Assembly (NCBI GenBank): GCA_044226535.1
Contig: JBGAGT010000003.1
Coordinates: 1 to 64,000 of the forward strand
Origin: VBCG01 sp044226535
GTDB lineage: Bacteria > Pseudomonadota > Gammaproteobacteria > Burkholderiales > Casimicrobiaceae
Reading direction: 5' to 3'
Length of the DNA stretch: 64,000 nt
Positions 28,639 through 37,178 of this stretch are shown here, one piece after another (position 1 is the stretch's first letter; each line of letters begins with the position of its first letter). The position numbers and the translations under genes are program-made. The notes under the pieces were generated by a model that saw only the letters and a list, made by a program, of their open reading frames with translations, did no database searches and had not been told where the DNA came from.

Positions 28639-28932
28639 ATGCGCCAATGCCCCGCTTCCGAGCTCGCAGCGCCCGACCTGGCCATCGACGACGTCCCGGC
28701 GATCGTCGCCGGCACGCTCTGCCTGATGAGCTGCTTCGCCCAGCACCCCCACGCCGCCTACGCCGAGCGCGTGACCGAAAACCTGCTGCGCCTCGGCGAC
28801 GACGTCGCGCTGTCGCCCGAGCTGCGCGCCGTGTGCGCGCGCCTCGCCGAGCGCTGGAACGTGCTGGGCGGCATCGCCCGCGTCCACGCCGAGCACGGCA
28901 TCGCCGCCATCGACACGCGGGCGCTGCATTGA
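28639..28932 (+). CDS. Small Fur-regulated protein 1
   Basis: 97 residues; ATG 28639 has CAGGAG at 28626-28631 as ribosome site. Not a family I can name with confidence, although similar small proteins occur beside iron genes in other betaproteobacteria. It appears all-helical: DDVPAIVAGTLCLMSCFAQH, then RVTENLLRLGDD, ELRAVCARLAERW and GGIARVHAEHG. Four cysteines (one near the start, two in TLCLMSC, one in AVCAR) could bind a metal or cluster, but the spacing is not a known motif. It sits directly under a Fur box, so it is expected to be made during iron shortage. The next gene overlaps its stop. Confidence 0.7.
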   Translation: MRQCPASELAAPDLAIDDVPAIVAGTLCLMSCFAQHPHAAYAERVTENLLRLGDDVALSPELRAVCARLAERWNVLGGIARVHAEHGIAAIDTRALH

Positions 28933-29165
28933 TGAACGTCGAGACGTTCCAGGCCGCGCTGGGCGCGCGCGATCCCGAGACGCTGATCGGGCCGCTGTTC
29001 TCGCTGTTCACCGCGCTGGCGCAGCACGGACCCGCGCGCTGCGAGTGCACGGCGCTGTCCGAGCACCTGCTCGCGCTGGCCCTGCACCCGGGCGTCGACA
29101 CCTCGATCCGCCTGACCGCGGGTGCGCTGGCGGTGGAGCACCGCGCGCGCGAGGCCGACGGCTAG
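28932..29165 (+). CDS. Small Fur-regulated protein 2, diverged paralogue of protein 1
   Basis: 77 residues. Its ATG overlaps the previous TGA (TGATG), so the two are translated together. The sequence LFSLFTALAQHGPARCECTA followed by SEHLLALALHP and RLTAGALAVEHR lines up with protein 1 (CLMSCFAQH, TENLLRLGDD, AVCARLAERW). I infer an old tandem duplication of a small helical unit. A CEC pair is present. Its 3' end overlaps the convergent tautomerase gene by 4 bases. Function unknown; iron-responsive by position. Confidence 0.65.
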   Translation: MNVETFQAALGARDPETLIGPLFSLFTALAQHGPARCECTALSEHLLALALHPGVDTSIRLTAGALAVEHRAREADG

Positions 29166-29545
29166 GCGTGCAGCAGGCGGCCGCCGCCGAACGACCAGTT
29201 CTCCCACTGCGTCTCGAGGATCACCACCATCACGCGCTCGCGATCCACGCCGAGCGCCGATGCGACGCCGTCGGCCATGGCCGCCACGAAAGGGCGCTTG
29301 ACCTTGACGCTGCGGCCCACCGACCACAGCACCTCCACCAGCGCGAAATCGGCGTTGCGGTCGACGGCGAGGTCGGGATAGCGCGGATCGTAGCGGACGT
29401 TGTCGGGGTCGAGCTCCACCACGCGCTGGAACCGGTCGGCCTCGGGCACGCCTGCCGAAACCAGCGCGACGTGCGCGGCGTCGAGGACGCGCGCCTTCTG
29501 CGCGCGGTCGCGCTTGCCAACCAGAGAAATGGTCACGAGCGGCAT
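29162..29545 (-). CDS. Tautomerase family protein
   Basis: 127-residue tautomerase-superfamily protein. After Met removal the N terminus is Pro (MPLVTISLVGKRD), the catalytic base in 4-oxalocrotonate tautomerase relatives. DFALVEVLWSVGRSVKVKR and VMVVILETQWENWSFGGGR belong to the double-length Tautomerase_2 type. The substrate is unknown. Two bases separate its start from the stop of the DUF2917 gene upstream, so they are likely one transcript, in a locus headed by a divergent LysR regulator. Confidence 0.85.
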   Translation of the reverse strand: MPLVTISLVGKRDRAQKARVLDAAHVALVSAGVPEADRFQRVVELDPDNVRYDPRYPDLAVDRNADFALVEVLWSVGRSVKVKRPFVAAMADGVASALGVDRERVMVVILETQWENWSFGGGRLLHA

Positions 29546-29547
29546 GG

Positions 29548-29871
29548 CTAGGCACCCCGCGTGGCGGTGAGGGCGCCGATCCAGGCGCGCCAGCCGCCGC
29601 GCTCGAGGCCGCGGCGGGACCTGCGCTGCACGGGCGCCTCGGCGCCGACAACGCAGAACGCCGAGGCCGACTGGGCCTCGAGCAGGGTGAGGCCGTCGCG
29701 CTCGATGGTGTAGGCGTCGCCTTCCTGCAGGACGACGTCGTCGCGATGTCCATGCTGGGTGAGCCACAGCGTGCCGAGCGACACGCGCAGCGTCGCCCCG
29801 CGGGCGTCGTCGAAGCCCATCAGGTCGCCGCGGCCGAGGTCGAAGCATTGCGTCGTTGCATGGGCGGTCAT
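29548..29871 (-). CDS. DUF2917 protein
   Basis: 107 residues, start ATG 29871 with a strong AAGGAG site (29878-29885 region, minus strand). The cupin-like stretch GATLRVSLGTLWLTQHGHRD followed by LQEGDAYTIERDGLTLLEA is typical of DUF2917, a proteobacterial family of unknown function commonly found divergent from a GcvA-type LysR gene, as here. The Arg-rich C terminus (QRRSRRGLERGG) may be variable. Confidence 0.8.
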   Translation of the reverse strand: MTAHATTQCFDLGRGDLMGFDDARGATLRVSLGTLWLTQHGHRDDVVLQEGDAYTIERDGLTLLEAQSASAFCVVGAEAPVQRRSRRGLERGGWRAWIGALTATRGA

Positions 29872-29998
29872 CGTCGTCTCCTTGCATCGCCGGCGGGGCC
29901 GACGCATGCGCTAGAATCATGTTTGGAAGGACCGCAACCGCGGCCCCACCCGACGACACCGATTGTGGGAGGCGCTCCTGCCGTGTGCAAACGCTCAA

Positions 29999-30032
29999 TT
30001 CGCATGATTGGCATGAGTTGCATGCATGCGAA
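29999..30032. promoter_or_regulatory. Candidate LysR operator
   Basis: TTCGCATG (29999-30006) and CATGCGAA (30025-30032) are a perfect 8-base inverted repeat, with further GCATG copies between them. It lies in the intergenic region between DUF2917 and the divergent LysR gene, 20 bases before the LysR GTG. This is where LysR-type autoregulation would be expected. Confidence 0.5.
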
Positions 30033-30051
30033 CACCGCCGGCTGACGCACC

Positions 30052-31104
30052 GTGCAACGCGCGCTGCGCCGCCTGCCCTCGCTCGATTTCCTGCGCGGCT
30101 TCGACGCCGCGGGGCGCACGCTGTCGTTCACGCGCGCCGCGGCCGAGCTGCACCTGACGCAGTCCGCGCTGTCGCGCCAGGTGAAGGCGCTGGAGGAGAC
30201 GCTGGGCGCGCCGCTGTTCCTGCGCGGGCACCGCTCGCTCGCCCTCACGTCGGCGGGCGAGGCGCTGCACGTGTCGATCAGCGACGCGCTGCGGCAGATC
30301 GCGGCTGCCGCCGAGCAGGTGCAGGGGCGCCGCGACGACGCGCGCGTGACCGTCACCACCACCGTGTCCTTCGCCTCGCTGTGGGTGATCCCGCGCCTCG
30401 CGTCGTTCCGCGCGCGCCACCCCGGCATCGAGGTCTACGTGTCGGCGGACGACCGCACCATCGACCTCGCGCGCGGCGACGTCGACATCGCGATCCGCTA
30501 CCTCGCCGAGCAGCGCGTGCCCGGCGATGCGCGACACATGTTCGGCGAGCGCATGCTGCCCGTCGTCAGCCCCGCGGTGCTGGCGCGCGAGGGCGCGCGC
30601 CTCGCCCGGCCGGCCGACCTCGCGAGCCACGTGCTGCTGCACCTCGACGACCACGAAGGTTCGCTGCCCTGGCTCAATTGGCCCGCGTGGCTCGCGGCGA
30701 ACGGCGAGGCGGGACTGCGCCCCTCCGGATCGCTGCGCTTCCGCATGTACGACCAGGTGATCCAGGCAGCGATCGCGGGCCAGGGCGTCGCGCTCGGCCG
30801 GCTTCCGCTGCTCGCCGACCACCTGGCGGACGGGCGGCTGGTGGCGCCCTTCGCGAGGCGCTTCGATTCCGCCCGTGGCTATTACATCCTCGCCGCGCCC
30901 CACGCGCTGGAGCGGCCCGACGTCGCGGCCTTCGTCGAATGGCTCGAGGAGCAGGCGGCACGGGCGCGCGCGACGCTCGCCGGTGAAGGCAGGGCCGCGG
31001 GCGGCGCATCCGCGGCAACACCGGCGGGAGGGAAGGCGACGCACGCGCGCCCCGTCGAGGGCGGCGCAGCCAGCGCGAAGGCCGCCCGCCGGCGACGTCG
31101 ATGA
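30052..31104 (+). CDS. LysR-family transcriptional regulator (GcvA-like)
   Basis: 350 residues from GTG 30052. The N-terminal winged HTH (LPSLDFLRGFDAAGRTLSF, RAAAELHLTQSALSRQVKAL, about 7-65) is followed by a periplasmic-binding-like effector domain (about 95-295) resembling GcvA-type regulators. The last 50 residues are low complexity, rich in Ala, Gly and Arg, ending in ARRRRR, and are probably not part of the fold. It likely controls the divergent DUF2917-tautomerase pair and itself. The inducer is unknown. Its stop overlaps the methyltransferase start (ATGA). Confidence 0.85.
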   Translation: MQRALRRLPSLDFLRGFDAAGRTLSFTRAAAELHLTQSALSRQVKALEETLGAPLFLRGHRSLALTSAGEALHVSISDALRQIAAAAEQVQGRRDDARVTVTTTVSFASLWVIPRLASFRARHPGIEVYVSADDRTIDLARGDVDIAIRYLAEQRVPGDARHMFGERMLPVVSPAVLAREGARLARPADLASHVLLHLDDHEGSLPWLNWPAWLAANGEAGLRPSGSLRFRMYDQVIQAAIAGQGVALGRLPLLADHLADGRLVAPFARRFDSARGYYILAAPHALERPDVAAFVEWLEEQAARARATLAGEGRAAGGASAATPAGGKATHARPVEGGAASAKAARRRRR

Positions 31105-31664
31105 ACCGTCCCTCGAACCCGCATTTCGGCACGGAAGCCTCGCCGTGGGTGCGACGCTTCGCCCACCTCGTCCCCGCCGGCGCCCGCGTGCTCGACCTGG
31201 CCGCCGGCCATGGGCGCCACAGCCTGTATTTCGCGGAGCGCGGCTGCCGCGTGCTCGCCGTCGACCGCGACGCCGGCGCGCTGGCGCGCGCGGCGGCGGT
31301 GCCGGGGGTGACCGTGCGCGTCGCCGACCTCGAGCAGGGTGACTGGCCGCTCACCGGCGAGCGCTTCGACGCCGTCGTCGTCGTCCACTACCTCCACCGC
31401 CCGCTGCTGCCGGCGCTCGTCGCCTCGCTCGAGCCCGGCGGCACGCTGATCTACGAAACCTTCGCTCGCGGGAACGAAGCCTACGGCCGCCCGTCCAACC
31501 CCGACTTCCTGCTCGAGCCGGGCGAGCTCCTGCGCTGCGCGGCGGGACTCGACGTGGTCGGGTTCGAGCAGGGACGGGTGTCGCAGTACGGTACAGAAGC
31601 CGTCGTGCAGCGCATTGCGGCGGTCGCCGCCCCCCGCTGGCCGCCGCCGCTCGACGCCGGGTGA
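31101..31664 (+). CDS. Class I SAM-dependent methyltransferase
   Basis: 187-residue Rossmann methyltransferase. Motif I is VLDLAAGHGRHSLYFAERG (about 31-49), VLAVDRDAGAL is the acidic loop, and FDAVVVVHYLHRPLLPAL is motif IV. It resembles the TehB/YeaB-like small methyltransferases without a diagnostic substrate region. It is coupled by ATGA to the LysR regulator gene and lies 20 bases before dapA. Substrate unknown. Confidence 0.8.
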   Translation: MNRPSNPHFGTEASPWVRRFAHLVPAGARVLDLAAGHGRHSLYFAERGCRVLAVDRDAGALARAAAVPGVTVRVADLEQGDWPLTGERFDAVVVVHYLHRPLLPALVASLEPGGTLIYETFARGNEAYGRPSNPDFLLEPGELLRCAAGLDVVGFEQGRVSQYGTEAVVQRIAAVAAPRWPPPLDAG

Positions 31665-31670
31665 ATCGGG

Positions 31671-31676
31671 TAAAAT
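31671..31676 (+). promoter_or_regulatory. -10 element close to the dapA start
   Basis: TAAAAT ends 8 bases before the dapA ATG at 31685, so a transcript from it would be leaderless or nearly so. The upstream GTG at 31661 would then not be on this message. The -35 region is weak. Confidence 0.35.
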
Positions 31677-31684
31677 CACGGGTT

Positions 31685-32581
31685 ATGCCGCAAAAGCCGT
31701 TGCCTCCAGGAAGCCTCGTCGCCATCGTCACGCCGATGCAGGCCGACGGGTCGCTCGACCTCCCCGCGCTGCGTTCGCTGATCGACTGGCACATCGCCGA
31801 GGGGACGTCGGGCATCGTCATCGTCGGCACCACCGGCGAGTCGCCGACCGTCGACGTCGAGGAGCACCACGCGCTGATCCGCGTCGCCGTCGAGCACGCC
31901 GCGGGCCGCGTCCACGTGACCGCGGGCACGGGGGCCAACAGCACGGCCGAGGCCATCGCGCTGACGCGCTACGCGCATTCGGTGGGCGCCGACGCCTGCC
32001 TGTCGGTCGTCCCCTATTACAACAAGCCGTCGCAGGAAGGGCTGTACCGCCACTTCCGCGCCGTCGCCGAGTCGGCCGACCTGCCCGTGGTCCTGTACAA
32101 CGTGCCCGGCCGCACCGTCGCGGACCTGTCCAACGACACCATCCTGCGCCTCGCCGAGCTGCCGAACATCCTGGGCCTCAAGGACGCGACCGGCGACATG
32201 GTGCGCCATTGCGACCTCGTGCAGCGGCTCGCGGGCAAGCGCGGCTTCATGCTCTATTCGGGCAACGACGACACCGCCTTGCCCTACATGCTCCTCGGCG
32301 GCCAGGGCGTGATCTCCGTCAGCGCCAATGTCGTCCCGCGCGCCGTCGCGGCGGTCTGCAAGGCCGCGCTGGCCGGCGACGCGGTGCGCGCACGCGCGCT
32401 CAACGCGCCGCTGATGGCGCTGCACACGAGGCTCTTCGTCGAGGCCAACCCCGGCCCCGTGAAATGGGCGCTGGCCCAGACGGGCCGCATCCAGAACGCG
32501 CTGCGGCTGCCGATGGTGCCGCTCGCACCGCAATTCCACGACGTCGTGCGCGCCGCGATGCGCGAAGCCGGCGTCGCCTGA
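31685..32581 (+). CDS. dapA: 4-hydroxy-tetrahydrodipicolinate synthase
   Basis: First committed enzyme of diaminopimelate/lysine synthesis, condensing aspartate semialdehyde with pyruvate. The 298 residues carry GTTGESPTV, the catalytic Y138 in VVLYNVPGRT and the Schiff-base K166 in LGLKDATGD. I chose ATG 31685, which gives a normal N terminus (MPQKPLPPGSLVAIVTPM). The frame is open from GTG 31661, adding 8 residues. dapA-bamC-(MBL)-purC parallels E. coli dapA-bamC-purC. Confidence 0.95.
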   Translation: MPQKPLPPGSLVAIVTPMQADGSLDLPALRSLIDWHIAEGTSGIVIVGTTGESPTVDVEEHHALIRVAVEHAAGRVHVTAGTGANSTAEAIALTRYAHSVGADACLSVVPYYNKPSQEGLYRHFRAVAESADLPVVLYNVPGRTVADLSNDTILRLAELPNILGLKDATGDMVRHCDLVQRLAGKRGFMLYSGNDDTALPYMLLGGQGVISVSANVVPRAVAAVCKAALAGDAVRARALNAPLMALHTRLFVEANPGPVKWALAQTGRIQNALRLPMVPLAPQFHDVVRAAMREAGVA

Positions 32582-32594
32582 CAGGAACGACCCG

Positions 32595-33764
32595 ATGGCT
32601 GCACCCTCAGTGTTCGCGCGGCGGGCCGCGCTACCTTTCGCATTGATCGCGGTCGTCGCGCTCGCCGGCTGCGAGACCTCGCCCGGCAAGCGCGTCGACT
32701 ACAAGTCGGTGGCGAGCGCGCCTTCGCTCGAGATCCCGCCCGGCCTCACGACGCCGCGCTACGACGACCGCTTCACCGCCAACACCGCGAGCGGCGTCGC
32801 GCAGCAGAACGCCGAACGCCCGCGCAACGCCAACGAGCTCCTGCCCAAGAACCCCGACGCGCGCATCGCGCGCGCCGGCAACGAGCGCTGGCTGGTGGTC
32901 AAGGCCACGCCCGAGCAGACATGGGCGCAGGTGCGGCAGTTCTGGATCTCGCAGGGCTTCGTCATCGCCAGCGAGCGTCCCGACGTCGGCATCATGGAGA
33001 CCGACTGGGCCGAGAACCGCGCGGAGATCCCCAACGACGTCTTCCGCAAGTACATCGGCAAGTACCTCGACGTGTTCTACTCGACCTACAAGCGCGACAA
33101 GTTCCGCGCGCGCATCGAGCAGGGTGCCGAGCCCGGGACCACCGAGGTCTACATCTCCCACCGCGGCATGGAGCAGATGCCGACGGTGAAGATGGAGGGT
33201 TCGTCGCCGGCGGGCTTCGCCTGGGCGGTCACGCCCGAGAACCCCGAGCTCGAGGCCGAGATGCTGGCGCGGCTGATGATGCGCTTCGGCGCGCCCGAGC
33301 CGCAGGCCGAGGCCGCGATCGCGCAGTCGACCGCGCAGCCCGACAAGGCGCGCATCGAGAAGACCCCGGTGGCGGCCGCCGCGCCCGGCGCGCCGGCGGC
33401 GACGGCGGTGCCGGGCTCGCAGCTCGTCATCGACGACAGCTTCGACCGCGCGTGGCGCCGCGTGGGGCTCGCCCTCGACCGCAGCGGCTTCACCGTGGTC
33501 GACCGCGACCGCTCGAAGGGCCTGTACTACGTCCGCTACGCCGACCCCGAGGTCGACATGGCCAAGCTCGACAAGGACAAGGGCTTCCTGTCCAAGCTCA
33601 TGTTCTGGAAGACCGACGACAAGGACAAGCCCGAGCAGTACCGCGTGCTGGTCGCCGACGCGACCCCGCGCAGCGTGGTCACCGTGCAGGACCCCAACGG
33701 CGTGCAGGACAAGACCCCGGTCGCCGACAAGATCCTCGGCCTGATCAAGGACCAGCTCAAGTAA
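32595..33764 (+). CDS. bamC: Outer-membrane assembly lipoprotein BamC
   Basis: Accessory lipoprotein of the Bam beta-barrel assembly machine. 389 residues with signal peptide and lipobox ending at C26 (VALAGCETSP), a long unstructured N-terminal stretch (RVDYKSV, like the BamD-binding segment), then two helix-grip domains (about 95-215 and 275-389) joined by an Ala/Pro linker. Its position right after dapA supports the call over an uncharacterised lipoprotein. Confidence 0.88.
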   Translation: MAAPSVFARRAALPFALIAVVALAGCETSPGKRVDYKSVASAPSLEIPPGLTTPRYDDRFTANTASGVAQQNAERPRNANELLPKNPDARIARAGNERWLVVKATPEQTWAQVRQFWISQGFVIASERPDVGIMETDWAENRAEIPNDVFRKYIGKYLDVFYSTYKRDKFRARIEQGAEPGTTEVYISHRGMEQMPTVKMEGSSPAGFAWAVTPENPELEAEMLARLMMRFGAPEPQAEAAIAQSTAQPDKARIEKTPVAAAAPGAPAATAVPGSQLVIDDSFDRAWRRVGLALDRSGFTVVDRDRSKGLYYVRYADPEVDMAKLDKDKGFLSKLMFWKTDDKDKPEQYRVLVADATPRSVVTVQDPNGVQDKTPVADKILGLIKDQLK

Positions 33765-33775
33765 TCGGGCGCGGC

Positions 33776-34543
33776 GTGCGCTTCGCCTCGATCGGTTCCG
33801 GCAGCGAGGGCAACGGCCTCGTCGTCGAGGCGGGCGCGACCCGCATCCTGATCGACTGCGGCTTCGGCGTCCGCGACTGCGAGGCGCGCCTGGCGCGCAT
33901 CGGCATCGAGCCCGCGTCGCTCACCGCGATCTTCGTCACCCACGAGCATTCCGACCACGTCGGCGGCGTGCCGGCCTTCGCGGCGCGGCACGGCATCGCC
34001 GTGTGGCTGACCTTCGGCACGCTGGCGGCCGTCGCCTCGCGCTTCGAGGCGTTGCCGAAAGTCTACGGCTTCGACAGCCACGACGCGCTGGTGATCGGCG
34101 ACCTCGAGGTCTGCCCGTTCCCGGTGCCGCACGACGCGCGCGAGCCCGTGCAGTTCGTCGTCGGCGACGGCGACCACCGCCTCGGCGTGCTGACCGACCT
34201 CGGCTTCGCGACGCCGCATGTGCGCGCGAGCCTGACCGGCTGCGATGCGCTGGTGCTCGAATGCAACCACGACCTCGACCTGCTGCAGGGCGGCAAGTAC
34301 CCCGCGAGCCTCAAGTCGCGCATCGCCGGCCGCTTCGGGCACTTGTGCAACGCCGATGCCGCCGGGCTCCTGGGCTCGCTCGACACTTCGCGGCTGCAGC
34401 ACGTGATCGCCGCCCACCTGTCGCGCGAGAACAACCGCCCCGACCTCGCGCGCGCCGCGCTGGCGGGGGCGCTGGGCTGCGCGACCGACTGGATCGGCAT
34501 CGCCGACCAGGCGCAGGGATTCGGCTGGCGCGCGCTGGCCTGA
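33776..34543 (+). CDS. MBL-fold metallo-hydrolase (YycJ/WalJ-like)
   Basis: 255 residues from GTG 33776, which gives the usual N terminus VRFASIGSGSEGNGLVVE. The metal-binding motif is FVTHEHSDHVGG (HxHxDH), with further ligands in LTDLGFA and VLECNHD, and AAHLSRENNRPDLA near the end. Relatives include YycJ; proposed nuclease activity is not established for this branch. It is placed between bamC and purC, 11 bases after the bamC stop. Confidence 0.85.
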   Translation: MRFASIGSGSEGNGLVVEAGATRILIDCGFGVRDCEARLARIGIEPASLTAIFVTHEHSDHVGGVPAFAARHGIAVWLTFGTLAAVASRFEALPKVYGFDSHDALVIGDLEVCPFPVPHDAREPVQFVVGDGDHRLGVLTDLGFATPHVRASLTGCDALVLECNHDLDLLQGGKYPASLKSRIAGRFGHLCNADAAGLLGSLDTSRLQHVIAAHLSRENNRPDLARAALAGALGCATDWIGIADQAQGFGWRALA

Positions 34544-34628
34544 CTGTCGCACAATCACGGCTCGCAGCGCGGTGCCGCGCGCTTCGACCGGCCGCGCTGC
34601 GCAGCAGGCCCTTCACGGACACGGGACG

Positions 34629-35351
34629 ATGGAAAAGCGCGAGGAGCTCTACAAGGGCAAGGCCAAGACGGTGTACGCGACCGACGAGCGCAACGCGGTG
34701 ATCATGCACTATCGCGACGACGTCTCGGCCTTCGACGGCGCCAAGCTCGCCGTGCTCGAGCGCAAGGGCGAGACCAACAACCGCTTCAACGCCTACGTCA
34801 TGGGTCGGCTCGCGGGATCGGGCATCCGCACCCATTTCCTGCGCATGCTCAACGAGCGCGAGTCGCTGGTGCGCGCGATGAAGATGATCCCCGTCGAGTG
34901 CGTGGTGCGCAACGTGGTCGCGGGCTCGATGGCCAGGCGCTACGGCATCGAGGAAGGCATGAAGCTCAGGGAGCCGATCTTCGAGTTCTTCCTCAAGAGC
35001 GACACGCTGCACGACCCGCTGGTCAACGACGACCACATCCGCATCCTCGGCTGGGCCACCGCCGGCGAGATCGCGCAGATGAAGGCGATGGCGCACAAGG
35101 TGAACGGCGTGCTGAAGCCGCTGTTCGCCGGTGCGGGCATCGACCTCGTCGATTACAAGCTCGAGTTCGGCCACCGGCTCGACGACCTCGCGGGCCCGGT
35201 CGTCCTCGGCGACGAGTTCACGCCCGACGGCTGCCGCCTGTGGGACGCGAGGAGCGGCGAGAAGCTGGACAAGGACCGCTTCCGCCGCGACCTGGGCGAC
35301 GTGATCGGCAAGTATCGCGAGGTCGCGCAGCGGATCGGCGTGCCACTGTAA
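34629..35351 (+). CDS. purC: SAICAR synthetase
   Basis: Phosphoribosylaminoimidazole-succinocarboxamide synthase of purine synthesis. 240 residues, the compact bacterial form, starting MEKREELYKGKAKTVYAT. DVSAFDGAK, IPVECVVRNVVAGS (signature region), FFLKSDTLHDPLVNDDHI and LVDYKLEFG are all present. Last gene of the dapA-bamC-MBL-purC run; a convergent gene ends 36 bases downstream. Confidence 0.96.
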   Translation: MEKREELYKGKAKTVYATDERNAVIMHYRDDVSAFDGAKLAVLERKGETNNRFNAYVMGRLAGSGIRTHFLRMLNERESLVRAMKMIPVECVVRNVVAGSMARRYGIEEGMKLREPIFEFFLKSDTLHDPLVNDDHIRILGWATAGEIAQMKAMAHKVNGVLKPLFAGAGIDLVDYKLEFGHRLDDLAGPVVLGDEFTPDGCRLWDARSGEKLDKDRFRRDLGDVIGKYREVAQRIGVPL

Positions 35352-35387
35352 TTCCGGGTGGCGGCGCGCCGCGTCCCCCCGGGGCGC

Positions 35388-35933
35388 CTACAGCCCCAGC
35401 ACGCTGCTCGACAGCCCCGTCTCGCCGGTCGCCCAGATTTCCTCGAAACGCGCCGCCCAGGGCTTGACCGCCGCGGGCATCGCGACCATCAGCGAGGCAC
35501 GTGGCTGGTCGACGTGGAAGCGATGCACGCAGTGCGCGCGGTCGACGATCGCCAGGGGGTCCATCGCCGACGCGGCCTCGCGCCCGGTCCTGTACACCGT
35601 CACCGCATGCGGGAATTGCCGCAGCACCGTGACGAGCCGACCCGACGAGGACTCCAGCCAGCGCAGGTCGTGAAGGATGACGTCGAGCCGCGCATGGCGG
35701 CTGCGGCGCAGGAACGCGGACAGGCGGTCGATGCGCGCCGCGCGGTTCCATCCCGTCGTCGAGAGGTCGACGTCGAAGACCTCGACGCGGCTTTGCGCGT
35801 AGCCCACGATCTCGTCCAGCGCGGCGACCTGCTCGGCGAGGCTCGAAAGCCGTGCCTCGCGCGGCTCCGGCGCGGTGGCGGGCGGATCGGCGGAGGCGCC
35901 GGGCGAATCAGGATTCGGTGTCGAGGAAGCCAT
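35388..35933 (-). CDS. Conserved hypothetical protein (DUF7931-like)
   Basis: 181 residues from ATG 35933, which overlaps the roxA 3' end by 26 bases; an ATG 5 codons upstream is also possible. After a Pro-rich start, the region LDEIVGYAQSRVEVFDVDLS, then FLRRSRHARLDVILHDL, MDPLAIVDRAHCVHRFHVDQ and AARFEEIWATGE, resembles a domain found as a stand-alone protein or fused to acetyltransferases in betaproteobacteria; a phospholipase-D-like fold is a guess. Function unknown. It follows roxA as a coupled gene. Confidence 0.65.
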   Translation of the reverse strand: MASSTPNPDSPGASADPPATAPEPREARLSSLAEQVAALDEIVGYAQSRVEVFDVDLSTTGWNRAARIDRLSAFLRRSRHARLDVILHDLRWLESSSGRLVTVLRQFPHAVTVYRTGREAASAMDPLAIVDRAHCVHRFHVDQPRASLMVAMPAAVKPWAARFEEIWATGETGLSSSVLGL

Positions 35934-37095
35934 CCCGGTACCAGCCATGCAGGAGGTCGAGTGTCGCCGGCGCGAGCGCAGCGCAGGCCTTCGCATCGAG
36001 CGCGCGGCGGTCGGCCAGCTTGCGCAACGCCACGGCGCCGCCGCGCGGTGCGGCGCACTGCGCGCCGTTGATGTAGAAACGCCCCGCATCGTAGAGAAGC
36101 TGCGTGCGGATGTCGAGCGCGACGCCGCGGCGCGCGGCGCGTCGCGCGAAGGCGGCGCGCGTCCCGGGACGCGCGGGCGGCGTGAAGAACACGTCGGGCT
36201 TGGGCTCGGAAAGGTAGCTGCCGACAAAGGCGCGCACGGTACGCGCGTCGAACGTCAGGTCCTTCAGCAGGCGCGCATAGCGCGCGAGCATGTCGCCGTC
36301 GAGCCGCGCCGGGTGGCGCGTCGCGGCGATGCCGGGGTCGGCATAGCGGCCCGGCAACGCGACGCGGTCGCGCAGGAAATCGAGCAGGGCCTGCGCGAAC
36401 TCGGTGGCCTCCGGCGCGCGAAAGCCGATGGAATACGTGCTGCAGGTGTCGACGGCGACGCCGTCGTGCGCGAGGCGCGGCGGCAGGTACAGCATGTCGC
36501 CGGGGCCGAGCACCTCGTCGTGCGTGGGCGTGAACGCCGACAGGATCCTGAGCGGCAGCCCGGGACGCAGCGACAGGTCGCGCTGCACGCCGTAGCGCCA
36601 TCGCCGGCGGCCGCGGCCCTGCAGCAGGAAGACGTCGTAGGAGTCGACGTGCGGCCCCACGCCGCCGCCGGGCGCGGCGTAGCTCACCATCACGTCGTCG
36701 AGCCGCGCATAGGGCAGGAACGCGAACAGCCGCATCAGCGCGTCGGCACGCCGGTCGTGGAGGTTGGTGCCCTGTACCAGCAGCGTCCAGTTGCGCGCGG
36801 GCAGGTCGCGCCAGGTACCGCGGGGGAAGGGGCCGTGCGAGACTTCGTAGCGCGCACCGCGGCGCACCACCAGCCGCGACTCGACGTCGTCGCGTTCCGC
36901 GAGCGCGCGCAGCGCGGCGATGTCGAAAAGGCCGTCGAAGCCGGGGAGCGCGGCGCGCACCAGCCGCGCGCGTCGCTGCCAGTCGCGCGCGACGAAGGAC
37001 GCAGCGTCGAAGCCGCTGCCCAGGGAGGCCGCATCGAGGCGGCGGCCCGGGGGCGTTGCGCGGGGACCGCGGCCGGAGGACGACACGGGGGGCAT
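35908..37095 (-). CDS. roxA: Ribosomal oxygenase (L16 arginine hydroxylase, YcfD/RoxA-like)
   Basis: 395-residue JmjC-type 2-oxoglutarate/Fe(II) oxygenase. E. coli YcfD (373 residues) hydroxylates an arginine of ribosomal protein L16. The iron triad appears as H149/D151 in GPHVDSYDVF and H210 in LPPRLAHDG. DVMVSYAAPGGGVGPH and YSIGFRAP are typical, and a winged-helix C-terminal region follows (about 280-395). The first 30 residues are low complexity. The L16 substrate is inferred from homology. Confidence 0.85.
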   Translation of the reverse strand: MPPVSSSGRGPRATPPGRRLDAASLGSGFDAASFVARDWQRRARLVRAALPGFDGLFDIAALRALAERDDVESRLVVRRGARYEVSHGPFPRGTWRDLPARNWTLLVQGTNLHDRRADALMRLFAFLPYARLDDVMVSYAAPGGGVGPHVDSYDVFLLQGRGRRRWRYGVQRDLSLRPGLPLRILSAFTPTHDEVLGPGDMLYLPPRLAHDGVAVDTCSTYSIGFRAPEATEFAQALLDFLRDRVALPGRYADPGIAATRHPARLDGDMLARYARLLKDLTFDARTVRAFVGSYLSEPKPDVFFTPPARPGTRAAFARRAARRGVALDIRTQLLYDAGRFYINGAQCAAPRGGAVALRKLADRRALDAKACAALAPATLDLLHGWYRDGFLDTES

Positions 37096-37178
37096 GGAGG
37101 CGGTCGGTGAGCGCGCGCGATCGGGCCCGAGTATAGCCCCGCGCTACAATCGAACACGTGCCACACCACGGGATGCCC

